From assembly GCF_002205795.1 (NCBI RefSeq), contig NZ_NIUY01000001.1, positions 806,001 through 870,000 on the forward strand: a stretch of DNA of 64,000 nucleotides, written 5' to 3'. Position 1 is the first letter of the stretch. Each line of letters opens with the position of its first letter. The DNA comes from Chryseobacterium sp. VAUSW3 (lineage in GTDB: Bacteria > Bacteroidota > Bacteroidia > Flavobacteriales > Weeksellaceae). Made by a program: the position numbers and the translations under genes. Below, piece by piece: positions 44,244 through 53,244 of this stretch. Under the pieces are notes generated by a model, which saw nothing but the letters and a program-made list of their open reading frames with translations, did no database searches and was not told the DNA's origin.

Positions 44244-45434
44244 TTAACTGTTGATTGCTTTTACGCCAGGCAATTCCTTTCCTTCCAAACTTTCAAGCAT
44301 CGCACCTCCTCCAGTAGATACGTAACTTACTTTGTCATCATAACCAAACTGTTTTACAAAAGCAACACTGTCGCCCCCACCAACAAGTGAAAAAGCTCCG
44401 AGTTCGGTAGATTCGGCAATACTGTCACCTAAAGCTATAGTTCCAGCAGCAAAATTAGGCATTTCGAAAACTCCGATCGGGCCGTTCCATAAAATTGTTC
44501 TGGAATTCATAATTACATCATGGAAAAGAACTCTTGATTTAGATCCCGCATCCATTCCCATCCAACCTTCCGGAATATCATAAATATCTACTTCTCTTCT
44601 GTCTGCGTCATTACTAAATTCATCTGCAATTACAGCATCTGTCGGTAAAAATACCCTTACATTCTGCGCTTTGGCTTTTTCCAGAATTTCTAATGCCAGC
44701 GTTAATTTATCTTCTTCTAAAAGAGAATTTCCGATATGTCCACCCAACGCACGAATAAAGGTGAAGGACATTCCACCTCCGATAATCAAGTTATCGATAG
44801 CCGGTAAAATATTTTCTATAATTGTAATTTTGGTCGAAACTTTGGATCCTCCAAGAATAGCAGTAACTGGTTTTTCTCCATTTCCCAAAACTTTTTCTAC
44901 CGCTTCAAGCTCTTTGGCCATCAGTAAACCGAAAAATTTAGTTTCAGGGAAATATTCTGCAATTATGGCGGTAGATGCATGCGCACGGTGCGCTGTACCG
45001 AATGCATCATTTACATAAGCATCCGCATATTTAGAAAGTTTTTCAGCAAATTCCTTATCTCCTTTTTCTTCCTCGTTGTAGAACCTCAAATTCTCCAGCA
45101 ACAGAATTTCTCCAGGCTGAAGCTCTGAAGTCATTTCAGTCGCTTCATTCCCAATACAGTCAGCACAGAATTTAACTGTTCTCCTTAAAACCGTTTCTAT
45201 TTCACCTACGATATTCTTTAAAGAAAATTCTTCAGTTACTTTGCCTTTTGGGCGTCCGAGGTGAGTCATTAAAATCACGGAACCTCCATCATTCAGGATT
45301 TTATCAATGGTAGGTTTTACTGCCTGAATCCTGGTATTATCCGTAACTTTCAGATCGGCACTTTGAGGTACATTGAAATCTACACGCACCAATGCTTTTT
45401 TATCTTTAAAATTGAAATCGTTCACTGTTTTCAT
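44244..45434 (-). CDS. pgk: Phosphoglycerate kinase
   Basis: Glycolytic enzyme, 396 residues: transfers phosphate between 1,3-bisphosphoglycerate and ADP. The substrate motifs RVDFNVPQS and LMTHLGRPKG, the hinge region AILGGSKVSTK and the nucleotide-binding LVGGGDSVAFV with GAMLESLEG are present. A promoter TTTA-N17-TAAATTTG lies just upstream on the minus strand; the gene reads away from the candidate origin region. Confidence 0.97.
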   Translation of the reverse strand: MKTVNDFNFKDKKALVRVDFNVPQSADLKVTDNTRIQAVKPTIDKILNDGGSVILMTHLGRPKGKVTEEFSLKNIVGEIETVLRRTVKFCADCIGNEATEMTSELQPGEILLLENLRFYNEEEKGDKEFAEKLSKYADAYVNDAFGTAHRAHASTAIIAEYFPETKFFGLLMAKELEAVEKVLGNGEKPVTAILGGSKVSTKITIIENILPAIDNLIIGGGMSFTFIRALGGHIGNSLLEEDKLTLALEILEKAKAQNVRVFLPTDAVIADEFSNDADRREVDIYDIPEGWMGMDAGSKSRVLFHDVIMNSRTILWNGPIGVFEMPNFAAGTIALGDSIAESTELGAFSLVGGGDSVAFVKQFGYDDKVSYVSTGGGAMLESLEGKELPGVKAINS

Positions 45435-45459
45435 AAAAATCCTTTGTTTTTTAGTTTCA

Positions 45460-45488
45460 CAAATTTAAGATTTATTCACCTGAATAAA
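45460..45488 (-). promoter_or_regulatory. Promoter of pgk
   Basis: Minus strand TTTA (45485-45488), 17 nt, TAAATTTG (45460-45467), 25 nt before the ATG. Confidence 0.75.
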
Positions 45489-46016
45489 AATTTATTTCCC
45501 GCTAAAATTCCACAATCCCCGAAGACTCATTTTATCTACATTATATTCTTTTTTTAAAAGAAAGAAATGAATAGTGTTGTTGTAGAAGACGGATTTGTGG
45601 AGAAAAACACGCCTTTTAGTTCAACACATTTAGTTGAAGTTCAATTCATAAATGATTAACAATGCAAGTATTTGATTTTTAACGTTTATTAACGTTTATC
45701 AACATTTGTTAATAATTTTGCTACTCCGGCTTTCCTGAGAACCTTTGTATGGACAACTGTAGGAATTGATCACTGAAACTTTATTGAACATTCTTCTTCA
45801 AATTCCAAAAACATTTTCCAATAGGAAATAAAAACGGATAATAAAACCAAATGTTTTGAAGAGTTATCCACACCAATTCCGTGTTATCCTCACATGTTTT
45901 GTGGAATAGTCTTCTAAACCTACTTGCGCATCAGATTTTAGATTAAAATCAAGCTAAAAAGCGTTAAAAACATGATATTTAAAGCTTATAAAATCACTTC
46001 TTTCTATATATAATCT
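45489..46016. other. Candidate chromosomal replication origin (oriC)
   Basis: The longest non-coding, AT-rich gap, between the divergent pgk and rpiB genes. It has a perfect DnaA box TTATCCACA at 45864-45872; one-mismatch boxes TTATCCTCA at 45884, TTATCAACA at 45696 and, inverted, TTCTCCACA at 45596-45604; three direct repeats of 10 bp at 45681-45710; and an AT-rich right end. Two parS sites lie 2.2 and 4.2 kb to the left. No gene or terminator is seen in it. The assignment is inference. Confidence 0.55.
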
Positions 46017-46024
46017 TAAATTTG
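46017..46024 (+). promoter_or_regulatory. Promoter -7 element of rpiB
   Basis: TAAATTTG followed by TAGG, 31 nt before the rpiB ATG; no clear -33 TTTG. Confidence 0.5.
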
Positions 46025-46055
46025 TAGGAAATCTACCTTCTAATATCCTTTAAAA

Positions 46056-46487
46056 ATGAAAAAGATAGCCATCGCCTGTGATCATGCCGGTTTCGATTAC
46101 AAAGAAATTATAAAAAAACATCTGGAAACTCACTATGAAGTAAAAGATTTCGGTACGTTTTCCAAAGATTCTGTGGATTACCCTGATTTCGTTCATCCCA
46201 GTGCTAATGCCGTTGAGAGCGGCGAATGCGATTTCGGAATCCTGATTTGCGGAAGCGGCCAAGGTGTTGCAATTACAGCGAACAAGCATCAGCAGATCCG
46301 TTGCGCATTATGCTGGATGCCAGAATTGGCCGAACTTGCACGTAAGCACAACAATGCCAATATGATCGCGCTTCCGGCCAGGTTTATCGCCAGTGAATTA
46401 GCAGTTGATATTGTTGATAAATTCCTCGGCACTGATTTTGAAGGAGGTAGACATGAAAACAGGGTAGCAAAAATCTCGTGCTGCTAA
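46056..46487 (+). CDS. rpiB: Ribose-5-phosphate isomerase B
   Basis: Interconverts ribose 5-phosphate and ribulose 5-phosphate in the pentose phosphate pathway. The 143-residue RpiB/LacA-type protein begins IAIACDHAGFDYKE and has the catalytic Cys in ILICGSGQGVAITANK, with HNNANMIALPARF. It is followed by rnr after 31 nt. It is the first gene to the right of the candidate origin. Confidence 0.96.
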   Translation: MKKIAIACDHAGFDYKEIIKKHLETHYEVKDFGTFSKDSVDYPDFVHPSANAVESGECDFGILICGSGQGVAITANKHQQIRCALCWMPELAELARKHNNANMIALPARFIASELAVDIVDKFLGTDFEGGRHENRVAKISCC

Positions 46488-46518
46488 CCATTACCGCACC
46501 CATTAATAACCAATTTAC

Positions 46519-48672
46519 ATGGCTAAAAAAAGCAAATTTATATCCCATAAAAACAATCACAAACTCCAGGAAATCGGACGTTTGATATTGAAATTTATGA
46601 ACCAGAAAGCCTCTAAAATCTATAACTATAAACAGATTGCAGACGGTATTGACTATAAAAATCCTCGACAGCGCGAGCTGGTCATCCAGGCACTTCACAA
46701 ATTACTTTCTGAGGAACGGATTAAAGAAACTGAAAAAGGAAAATACATCATCAATCTCCGGATCGAAGGAACCTTAACCGGGATTATCGATTTCAACCAG
46801 GCCGGAAACGCTTATGTTAAAGTCGAAGAACTTGACGATGATGTTTTCATTCATTCCAAAAACGTAAAAGATGCGCTTCAGGGTGACAAGGTACTCATCG
46901 TCACCTATCATTTTAAAGGTAAAAAACTTGAAGGTTCTGTGCTGGAGGTTATCGAAAGAAACCGTGATGAGTTTGTAGGCACGTTCCAGCTCATTAAACA
47001 TAAGGATTTTGGATTTGTTGTATGTGATAAAAAGACCATCAATACTGATATTTTTGTTCCGAAAGGAAAAATTGCCGGTGCACAGGACGGAGATAAAGTC
47101 GTTGTAAAAATGACCGAATGGAAATCCGGCGAGAAGAATCCTGAAGGTGAAATCATTAAAGTGTTAGGCGCACCAGGCGAACATGAAACCGAAATTCATT
47201 CCATTTTGGCAGAATACGGTTTGCCTTATACGTTCCCTGAAGAAGTGGAAAAGGAAGCGCAAGAAATCGACCGGCGTATTCTCGACAGTGAAGTCGCAAA
47301 ACGCCGCGATATGCGCGGAATATGCACTTTTACCATCGATCCGAAAGATGCGAAAGATTTTGATGACGCATTATCGATACAGAAATTAGAAAACGGAAAC
47401 TGGGAAATCGGCGTTCATATTGCCGATGTTTCACATTACGTGGTTCCAGGAACGATGCTTGACGATGAAGCTTACGACCGGGCAACATCCGTTTATTTGG
47501 TAGACAGAGTGGTGCCGATGCTTCCTGAAGTTCTCAGTAATGACGTGTGTTCTTTAAGACCAAACGAAGATAAATATACTTTTTCTGCCGTTTTTGAACT
47601 TGATAAAAATGCAGATGTTGTGAAGGAGTGGTTCGGCAGAACCGTAATTCATTCCGATAGAAGATTCAGTTATGAAGAAGCTCAGGAAAGAATTGAAACA
47701 AAAGAAGGCGATTTAGCTGAAGAAATTCTGGTGTTAGATAGACTTGCTAAAATTCTACGAAAAAACAGAATTAATAATGGCGCGATTACCTTCGACCGAA
47801 GCGAAGTACGCTTTAACCTGGATGAAAACAGCGAACCGATCGGTGTTTATTTCAAAATAAGTAAAGATTCCAATCATCTGATTGAAGAATTTATGCTTCT
47901 GGCCAACCGAAAAGTTTCGGAATTTGTTTCGCTGAACCGAAAAGGAGATCCTACAGGAAACACCTTTATATACAGAATTCACGACGATCCCGATCCCACA
48001 AAACTCGAAGCACTAAGAGAATTTGTTTCCACTTTCGGCTATAAAATGGATTTGGCAAACACGAAAAAAGTTGCGGAATCGCTCAACCGTTTGTTAACAG
48101 ATGTAAAAGGCAAGGGCGAAGAAAATATGATTGAAACTTTAGCGATGCGATCCATGAGTAAAGCGATTTATTCTACCAATCCTATTGGCCATTATGGTCT
48201 GGGATTCGAGTATTATTCCCACTTTACCTCCCCGATCCGCCGTTATCCGGATTTAATTGCGCACCGTTTGCTTCAGCATTATCTGGATGGCGGAAAATCG
48301 CCGAACAAGCAGGATTTTGAGGAAAAAAGCAAACACTGCAGTGCGATGGAACGTTTGGCCGCCGATGCGGAAAGAGATTCTATTAAATTCATGCAGGTAA
48401 AATTCATGGAGAAACATTTGGGCGAAGTCTTCACCGGTGTAATTTCCGGGGTTGCCGATTTCGGATTCTGGGTACAGATTCCGCAAAACGGAGCTGAAGG
48501 TTTAATCAAACTACGTGATCTTATGGACGATTCTTATCAGTACGATGCCAAAATTCATGCGGTAATCGGTACGAGAACCGGAAACCAATACCAGTTAGGC
48601 CAGGAAGTAAAAATAAAAGTAATGAAAGCCAATCTCATCCAGAAGCAGCTGGATTTCAAGATTGTTGAATAA
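46519..48672 (+). CDS. rnr: Ribonuclease R
   Basis: Processive 3'-5' exoribonuclease for structured RNA, 717 residues. Order: winged-helix region (about 15-75), cold-shock OB folds, the RNB catalytic domain with FTIDPKDAKDFDDALS and HIADVSHYV, and a C-terminal S1 domain (about 630-715) GVISGVADFGFWVQI. Its stop codon overlaps the ATG of a broken membrane-protein gene (TAATG), implying an operon with lysE-like and further genes. Confidence 0.96.
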   Translation: MAKKSKFISHKNNHKLQEIGRLILKFMNQKASKIYNYKQIADGIDYKNPRQRELVIQALHKLLSEERIKETEKGKYIINLRIEGTLTGIIDFNQAGNAYVKVEELDDDVFIHSKNVKDALQGDKVLIVTYHFKGKKLEGSVLEVIERNRDEFVGTFQLIKHKDFGFVVCDKKTINTDIFVPKGKIAGAQDGDKVVVKMTEWKSGEKNPEGEIIKVLGAPGEHETEIHSILAEYGLPYTFPEEVEKEAQEIDRRILDSEVAKRRDMRGICTFTIDPKDAKDFDDALSIQKLENGNWEIGVHIADVSHYVVPGTMLDDEAYDRATSVYLVDRVVPMLPEVLSNDVCSLRPNEDKYTFSAVFELDKNADVVKEWFGRTVIHSDRRFSYEEAQERIETKEGDLAEEILVLDRLAKILRKNRINNGAITFDRSEVRFNLDENSEPIGVYFKISKDSNHLIEEFMLLANRKVSEFVSLNRKGDPTGNTFIYRIHDDPDPTKLEALREFVSTFGYKMDLANTKKVAESLNRLLTDVKGKGEENMIETLAMRSMSKAIYSTNPIGHYGLGFEYYSHFTSPIRRYPDLIAHRLLQHYLDGGKSPNKQDFEEKSKHCSAMERLAADAERDSIKFMQVKFMEKHLGEVFTGVISGVADFGFWVQIPQNGAEGLIKLRDLMDDSYQYDAKIHAVIGTRTGNQYQLGQEVKIKVMKANLIQKQLDFKIVE

Positions 48673-49203
48673 TGACGGAGCATTACAAGGCTTTTCTCAC
48701 CGATTTAGTTAAAGTGTTTGGATTTATTCTGAACGCTTTTCTCTTTTTTAGCATTATACGTTTATTTCGGTAAAAAAATCTCTTTATCAGCTTTATATTG
48801 TTGATGAGCATTGAGTTTATTCTGTTCCGGATTTTCCGGATTCAGATCAACAGATATGTCTTTTTTTTAATTTTTATTACCTTTACTTTTTAATTGTATC
48901 TTCCTGTTTAATTACGTCTTTTCTAAACGTCCTACGCAGGAGACCTGCCGTTATGCTTACGGAATAACTGATATTCAGGGAAGTGAAGGAAGATATTCTT
49001 CGCAAAAAGGCAGGTCAACAACAATTTATTTGGAAGGCGGAGTTTATAAAGAATATACCTTGCCGAGAATGTTTTTTAATTATGAAAAAATGAAGGATAA
49101 AAGCGTGATTACATACGATATAGAAGACGGTTTCTTCGGTTTTAGGGTGGTAAAGGATTATGAATTTTCTGAAGACAGCACGAATCATATATTTCAATAC
49201 TGA
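48672..49203 (+). pseudogene. Broken membrane-protein gene in the rnr operon
   Basis: Read from ATG 48672 the frame gives a hydrophobic start (VFGFILNAFLFFSIIRLF), hits TAA at 48771, continues in frame with two more hydrophobic stretches to TAA at 48891. A second frame, open from 48871 to the TGA at 49201, gives a soluble tail (SKRPTQETCRYAYG to NHIFQY) but has no start. Removing one T from the run at 48886-48891 would join the frames. Both ends are coupled to intact genes (TAATG with rnr, TGATG with the lysE-like gene). Either a young pseudogene or two sequence errors. Confidence 0.65.
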
Positions 49204-49883
49204 TGTTTGAACTTATACTTTCTGCCATTGGTTTAGGAATTATGCTCAGTCTGGTCTTCATTGGACCTATTTTCTTTCTTTTGATAGAAACCAGTTTTTC
49301 CCGCGGTCCGAAACATGCGCTGGCATTGGATTTAGGTGTAATTGTAGCAGATATACTGTGTATTGCGGCAGCTTTTTTCGCCAGTGCCGACCTGGTACAG
49401 CTTATTGATAAACATCCAGGATTTTACAGAATTACCTCCTTTATCATTTTAATTTACGCCATTTACATGATTGTTTCCCGAACCCGAATGCATCTTGCCG
49501 GTGAGGAAAAAATGATAGGGCAGAATTACTTCAAGACTTTTTTAAACGGATTTTTCTTCAATATCCTTAATATCGGGGTCGTGCTTTTCTGGCTTGTTAC
49601 CGTAATTTCTGTGCGGAATGCTTATCCGGATCTCAACGAATTTCTGCTGTACATGGCTTTGGTTGTTGCAACATATCTTGGTATCGATTTCTTTAAAATC
49701 TATCTGGCGAAACAGTTTCACGATAAACTTACTGAAAAACTCGCCAACCAAATCCGTAAAGGCGTAGGATTTATTCTTGTAGGATTCAGTATTTTTATAT
49801 TTCTGCAGAGTTTCAAAAAATTTAACCAGTTCGACAGGCAGCTGGAAGAAGCAGAAAAAACCGAGCAAAAACTTACGCAGTAA
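49203..49883 (+). CDS. LysE-family translocator
   Basis: A 226-residue inner-membrane exporter of the LysE/RhtB superfamily with about six hydrophobic segments. It has the N-terminal SLVFIGPIFFLLIETSFSRGPKHALALDLG motif (shown in parts) typical of the family and a middle NGFFFNILNIGVVLFW. These proteins export amino acids or related small molecules; the substrate is not evident. The start overlaps the stop of the broken gene, and its stop overlaps the ldcA start. Confidence 0.88.
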   Translation: MFELILSAIGLGIMLSLVFIGPIFFLLIETSFSRGPKHALALDLGVIVADILCIAAAFFASADLVQLIDKHPGFYRITSFIILIYAIYMIVSRTRMHLAGEEKMIGQNYFKTFLNGFFFNILNIGVVLFWLVTVISVRNAYPDLNEFLLYMALVVATYLGIDFFKIYLAKQFHDKLTEKLANQIRKGVGFILVGFSIFIFLQSFKKFNQFDRQLEEAEKTEQKLTQ

Positions 49884-50812
49884 TGAAAGCACCTATTTTC
49901 CCGGCATCCTTAAAGAAAGGCGATAAAATTGCGGTGATCTCTCCCGCCGGTTCTGTCGAAGAATCGCAACTTCAAAACGGCTTAAATCTTATTCGGACCA
50001 GAGGTTACGAGCCAGTTCTGGGCAAAAATCTTTATACAAAATTTTCAAACGGCTATAATTACGCGGGGACTGAGAAAGAAAGAATTTCCGATATGAACTG
50101 GGCACTGAACGATCCTGAAATTTCAGCAGTCTGGGCTTCCAGAGGCGGTTACGGATGCCAGCATTTAGTGGAACATTTAAAACTTTCAGAATTCAGAAAA
50201 AATCCCAAATGGTATATCGGCTATTCCGACAATACCGTGATCCAAAGCTATTTACTGAAAAAAGGTTTTGCTTCCATTCACGCACAAACCGTTAAAACGT
50301 CGGGTTTTGGAGTGACGCCGGAAGGTTATGATCTCACTTTCGATATTCTGAAGGGAAAAATGCCGGAATATTCCATCAAAAAAAATAAACTTAACACCTC
50401 CGGATTTGCCCAAGGCGAACTGGTGGGCGGAAACCTGGCACTTATTTACGCATTGCTGGGAACAAAATATTCGTTTGATTTCAAAGATAAAATCCTTTTT
50501 ATTGAAGATATCGGCGAGAAATTTTACGCGTTGGACAGGATGCTGATGTCGCTGGAACTTGCTGGCGTTTTCAGCAAAATCAAAGGGATGATCGTTGGCG
50601 GAATGACGCTTATGGAAGACGAAAAAGAAAACATCAACTACGAAGAAAGCTTCGATGAATTTTCTTACCGCATCATTGCCGAGCGGATTTCCAAATATGA
50701 TTTTCCTGTGATATTCGGCTTTCCGAACGGTCATATTTACGATAACCGCCCCATCATCATCGGAGCAGAAATTTCGATGAAAGTCGGTAATAAAGTTGAA
50801 GTAAAATTTTAA
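49883..50812 (+). CDS. LD-carboxypeptidase (S66 family)
   Basis: A 309-residue murein tetrapeptide LD-carboxypeptidase-like enzyme, cytoplasmic (no signal peptide). It has the N-terminal GDKIAVISPAGSV, the nucleophile Ser in WYIGYSDNTVIQ, GGNLALIYALLGTKY and FIEDIGEKFYALDRML with the charge-relay Glu, and a C-terminal FGFPNGHIYDNRPIIIG with the His. It removes terminal D-Ala during peptidoglycan recycling. Coupled with the lysE-like gene (TAATG). Confidence 0.9.
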   Translation: MKAPIFPASLKKGDKIAVISPAGSVEESQLQNGLNLIRTRGYEPVLGKNLYTKFSNGYNYAGTEKERISDMNWALNDPEISAVWASRGGYGCQHLVEHLKLSEFRKNPKWYIGYSDNTVIQSYLLKKGFASIHAQTVKTSGFGVTPEGYDLTFDILKGKMPEYSIKKNKLNTSGFAQGELVGGNLALIYALLGTKYSFDFKDKILFIEDIGEKFYALDRMLMSLELAGVFSKIKGMIVGGMTLMEDEKENINYEESFDEFSYRIIAERISKYDFPVIFGFPNGHIYDNRPIIIGAEISMKVGNKVEVKF

Positions 50813-50816
50813 AATT

Positions 50817-51188
50817 ATGGCAGAACACAACGATTTCGGGAATCTTGCAGAAGATCTTGCTGTGGAATACCTGGAAAAGAAAAATTACAGAATCATTGCC
50901 AGAAATTTCCGATATCAGAAAGCTGAAATCGATATTGTTGCTGAATTTGACAACCTGATTGTTGTTACCGAAGTGAAAGCCAGAAGTTACAACACCTTAA
51001 TCGAGCCTCAGGAAGCTGTGACGAAGAAAAAAATAAAATCGATCGTGATGTGTACCGATTTTTTCATGCAGGACCGGACGATTGATAAGCAAGTTCGGTT
51101 CGATATTATCACGGTTCTTCGCGATGAAAAGGGCGTTCTGCAACTCACTCATATCCAGGACGCGTTCCAGAGTTTCGATGCAAATTAA
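50817..51188 (+). CDS. YraN family protein (UPF0102)
   Basis: A 123-residue protein of the YraN family, with a restriction-endonuclease-like fold. It has GNLAEDLAVEYLEKKNYRIIARNFRY, then AEIDIVAE and VVTEVKAR, the E-x-K type pattern. A nuclease role is inferred from the fold; no reaction is established. It starts 4 nt after the ldcA stop. Confidence 0.9.
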   Translation: MAEHNDFGNLAEDLAVEYLEKKNYRIIARNFRYQKAEIDIVAEFDNLIVVTEVKARSYNTLIEPQEAVTKKKIKSIVMCTDFFMQDRTIDKQVRFDIITVLRDEKGVLQLTHIQDAFQSFDAN

Positions 51189-51215
51189 ATAATTCTGATA
51201 AATACTCATACTGAA

Positions 51216-51965
51216 ATGAAAACAGCACTCATCACCGGAGCAACTTCGGGAATTGGAAAAGCCACCGCCGAATTACTTGCAAAAAAAGGTTTCAGAATGA
51301 TCCTTTGCGGAAGAAGAACTGAAGTTTTAGAACAAATCAAGACACAACTTTCATCCGTTAACGAGGTTTATACTTTAAACTTCGACCAAAGACACCTACA
51401 TGAGGTTGAAAACGCCTTCGCTTCCCTACCCGATTCCTGGAAAAATATTGATGTGCTGGTGAACAATGCCGGCAATGCTCACGGTTTAGAACCTCTTTCC
51501 GATGGTAATACGGAGGATTGGGATGCCATGATCGACGGAAATGTGAAAGGGCTGCTGTATGTTTCAAAATGTGTGATTCCGGGGATGAAAGAGAGAAATT
51601 CCGGTCATATTGTAAATATTTCCAGTGTTGCGGCGAGACAAACTTATGCGAATGGTGTTGTTTACTGTGCTTCCAAAAAAGCTGTTGATGTGATTTCCGA
51701 CGGAATGCGCCTTGAACTTACAGAATTTGGCATAAAAGTGACCAATATTCAGCCAGGGCTTGTAGAAACCGACTTTTCGAAGGTCCGGTTCAAAGGCGAC
51801 GAAGAACGTGCCAATGCAGTCTATCAAGGTTATAAAGCTTTACAGCCGGAAGATATTGCCGACGCCATTTCTTACTGTATTAACGCGCCGAAGCATGTGG
51901 CAATTTCAGATTTAACCATTTATCCGAGCGTCCAGAGCGAACCGAGAACAGTTTATAAAAAATAA
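51216..51965 (+). CDS. SDR-family NAD(P)-dependent oxidoreductase
   Basis: A 249-residue short-chain dehydrogenase resembling YdfG (3-hydroxy acid dehydrogenase). It has the cofactor motif TGATSGIGKATAELLAKKGF with an RR following (favouring NADP), NNAGNAHG, the Ser in NISSVAA and Tyr/Lys in YCASKKA. The substrate is not certain. Its stop overlaps the ATG of a membrane-protein gene (TAATG). Confidence 0.92.
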   Translation: MKTALITGATSGIGKATAELLAKKGFRMILCGRRTEVLEQIKTQLSSVNEVYTLNFDQRHLHEVENAFASLPDSWKNIDVLVNNAGNAHGLEPLSDGNTEDWDAMIDGNVKGLLYVSKCVIPGMKERNSGHIVNISSVAARQTYANGVVYCASKKAVDVISDGMRLELTEFGIKVTNIQPGLVETDFSKVRFKGDEERANAVYQGYKALQPEDIADAISYCINAPKHVAISDLTIYPSVQSEPRTVYKK

Positions 51966-52522
51966 TGGATTTAGAAAAATTTTATTTGCAGACAAAGCAT
52001 TGGAAGCTATTCCTCTACTTTATTTTATTCTTAGTTATTTCGCAGATAATTGCCGTACCTGCTCTACTTAATAGAGGAAATTTACCCGTAGGCATTTTAT
52101 TTGGTTTGATTGGATCTGTTGGATTGTTGGCATTTTTAGGCTGGTTTTATTTCATAATTAAGGGTTTAAGTAAGAAGATTGAAGAAACAGGTTTAAAAGT
52201 TTTCAGAGCTTCGTATCTTTTTTTTGTTATTTTTCCTGCCCTTTATCTGCTCATTGTTTTTATCGTTTTGCCGTACGGATTTACCATTTCTACAGAAGGA
52301 AGTTCTGTAGGAACAGTAGCTCAGATGATTATTATTCCGGCACATTTGTTATCCATGTTCAGTATTTTCTTCATGATGTATAAAGCTGCGATGACAGTTA
52401 AAATAGCGGAATTCCAAAGAAAAGTAACCTTTGGGGATTTTGCAGGAGAATTTTTTTTAATGTGGTTTTTTCCATTGGGAATTTGGATTGTACAGCCAAA
52501 AATTAACAAATTTGCCGAATGA
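51965..52522 (+). CDS. Four-segment inner-membrane protein
   Basis: A 185-residue membrane protein with four to five hydrophobic segments and a typical end, DFAGEFFLMWFFPLGIWIVQPKINK, which I have seen in Bacteroidetes membrane proteins of unknown function. No enzyme motif. It overlaps the SDR gene upstream and tsaB downstream by 4 nt (ATGA), so it is embedded in a coupled run. Confidence 0.8.
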   Translation: MDLEKFYLQTKHWKLFLYFILFLVISQIIAVPALLNRGNLPVGILFGLIGSVGLLAFLGWFYFIIKGLSKKIEETGLKVFRASYLFFVIFPALYLLIVFIVLPYGFTISTEGSSVGTVAQMIIIPAHLLSMFSIFFMMYKAAMTVKIAEFQRKVTFGDFAGEFFLMWFFPLGIWIVQPKINKFAE

Positions 52523-53196
52523 AAATTCTCCATATCGAAACTTCATCCAAAAACTGCTCTGTCGCCATCTCTGATGGTGAAGAACTTCTATGTGTATGTG
52601 AAGAAGTCTCTGAAAACTATAAACAGTCTGAAAGTCTGCACACCTTTGTTAAATGGGCTTTACAAGGGGCTGAAATCTCACTGAAAGATCTGGATGCCGT
52701 TTGTTTGGGCATGGGTCCGGGTTCTTATACAGGACTCAGGATTGGTTCTTCCGCGGCAAAAGGCTTCTGTTATGGGTTAAAAATTCCGCTCATCGCTGTA
52801 AATTCTCTGGAGACGATGATTGAGCCGTTTTTAAGTCAGAACTTCGATTATATTATTCCTTTGCTCGATGCAAGACGAATGGAGGTTTATACGGCTGTTT
52901 TCGACGGAATTTCCGCCAACATGATCACCGAAACCGAAGCAAAAATCTTAGACGAAACCTCTTTTCAGGAATTTAAAGATAAAAAGGTCATGTTTGTAGG
53001 TGATGGATCCACGAAGGCAAAAGAAATTCTTCAGCTTTCGGATGCAGAATTCAGCGAAACCTTCTACCCTTCCGCAAAATATTTAGTTAAAAAGGCAGTT
53101 GGGAAATTCAATAACAAAGAATTTGAAGATGTCGCTTATTTCGAGCCCTTTTACCTGAAGGAATTTCAGGGCGTCAAGAAAAAGAAATCAGAATAA
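52519..53196 (+). CDS. tsaB: tRNA threonylcarbamoyladenosine biosynthesis protein TsaB
   Basis: Partner of TsaD/TsaE for the t6A37 modification of ANN-decoding tRNAs. The 225-residue ASKHA-fold protein has ILHIETSSKNCSVAIS, then SESLHTFV, GMGPGSYTGLRIG and PLLDARRMEVYTAVFDG. It overlaps the membrane-protein gene by 4 nt. A terminator shared with sprE follows. Confidence 0.94.
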   Translation: MKILHIETSSKNCSVAISDGEELLCVCEEVSENYKQSESLHTFVKWALQGAEISLKDLDAVCLGMGPGSYTGLRIGSSAAKGFCYGLKIPLIAVNSLETMIEPFLSQNFDYIIPLLDARRMEVYTAVFDGISANMITETEAKILDETSFQEFKDKKVMFVGDGSTKAKEILQLSDAEFSETFYPSAKYLVKKAVGKFNNKEFEDVAYFEPFYLKEFQGVKKKKSE

Positions 53197-53220
53197 ATTC
53201 CAAAGGATTTATAATAAAAA

Positions 53221-53244
53221 AAAGCGAAGAGTAATCTTCGCTTT
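53221..53244. terminator. Bidirectional terminator
   Basis: A 10-bp perfect stem AAAGCGAAGA/TCTTCGCTTT with a GTAA tetraloop, between the convergent tsaB and sprE genes. The right arm overlaps the sprE stop codon by two bases. Confidence 0.85.

Noticed and set aside
45900-45908. TGTGGAATA as a further DnaA box (inverted)
   Set aside because: Two mismatches to TTATCCACA; too weak to count.
48672-48773. A separate 33-residue membrane peptide
   Set aside because: Continuation of the same frame and the coupled downstream tail indicate a broken longer gene, not an independent small protein; kept as a pseudogene.
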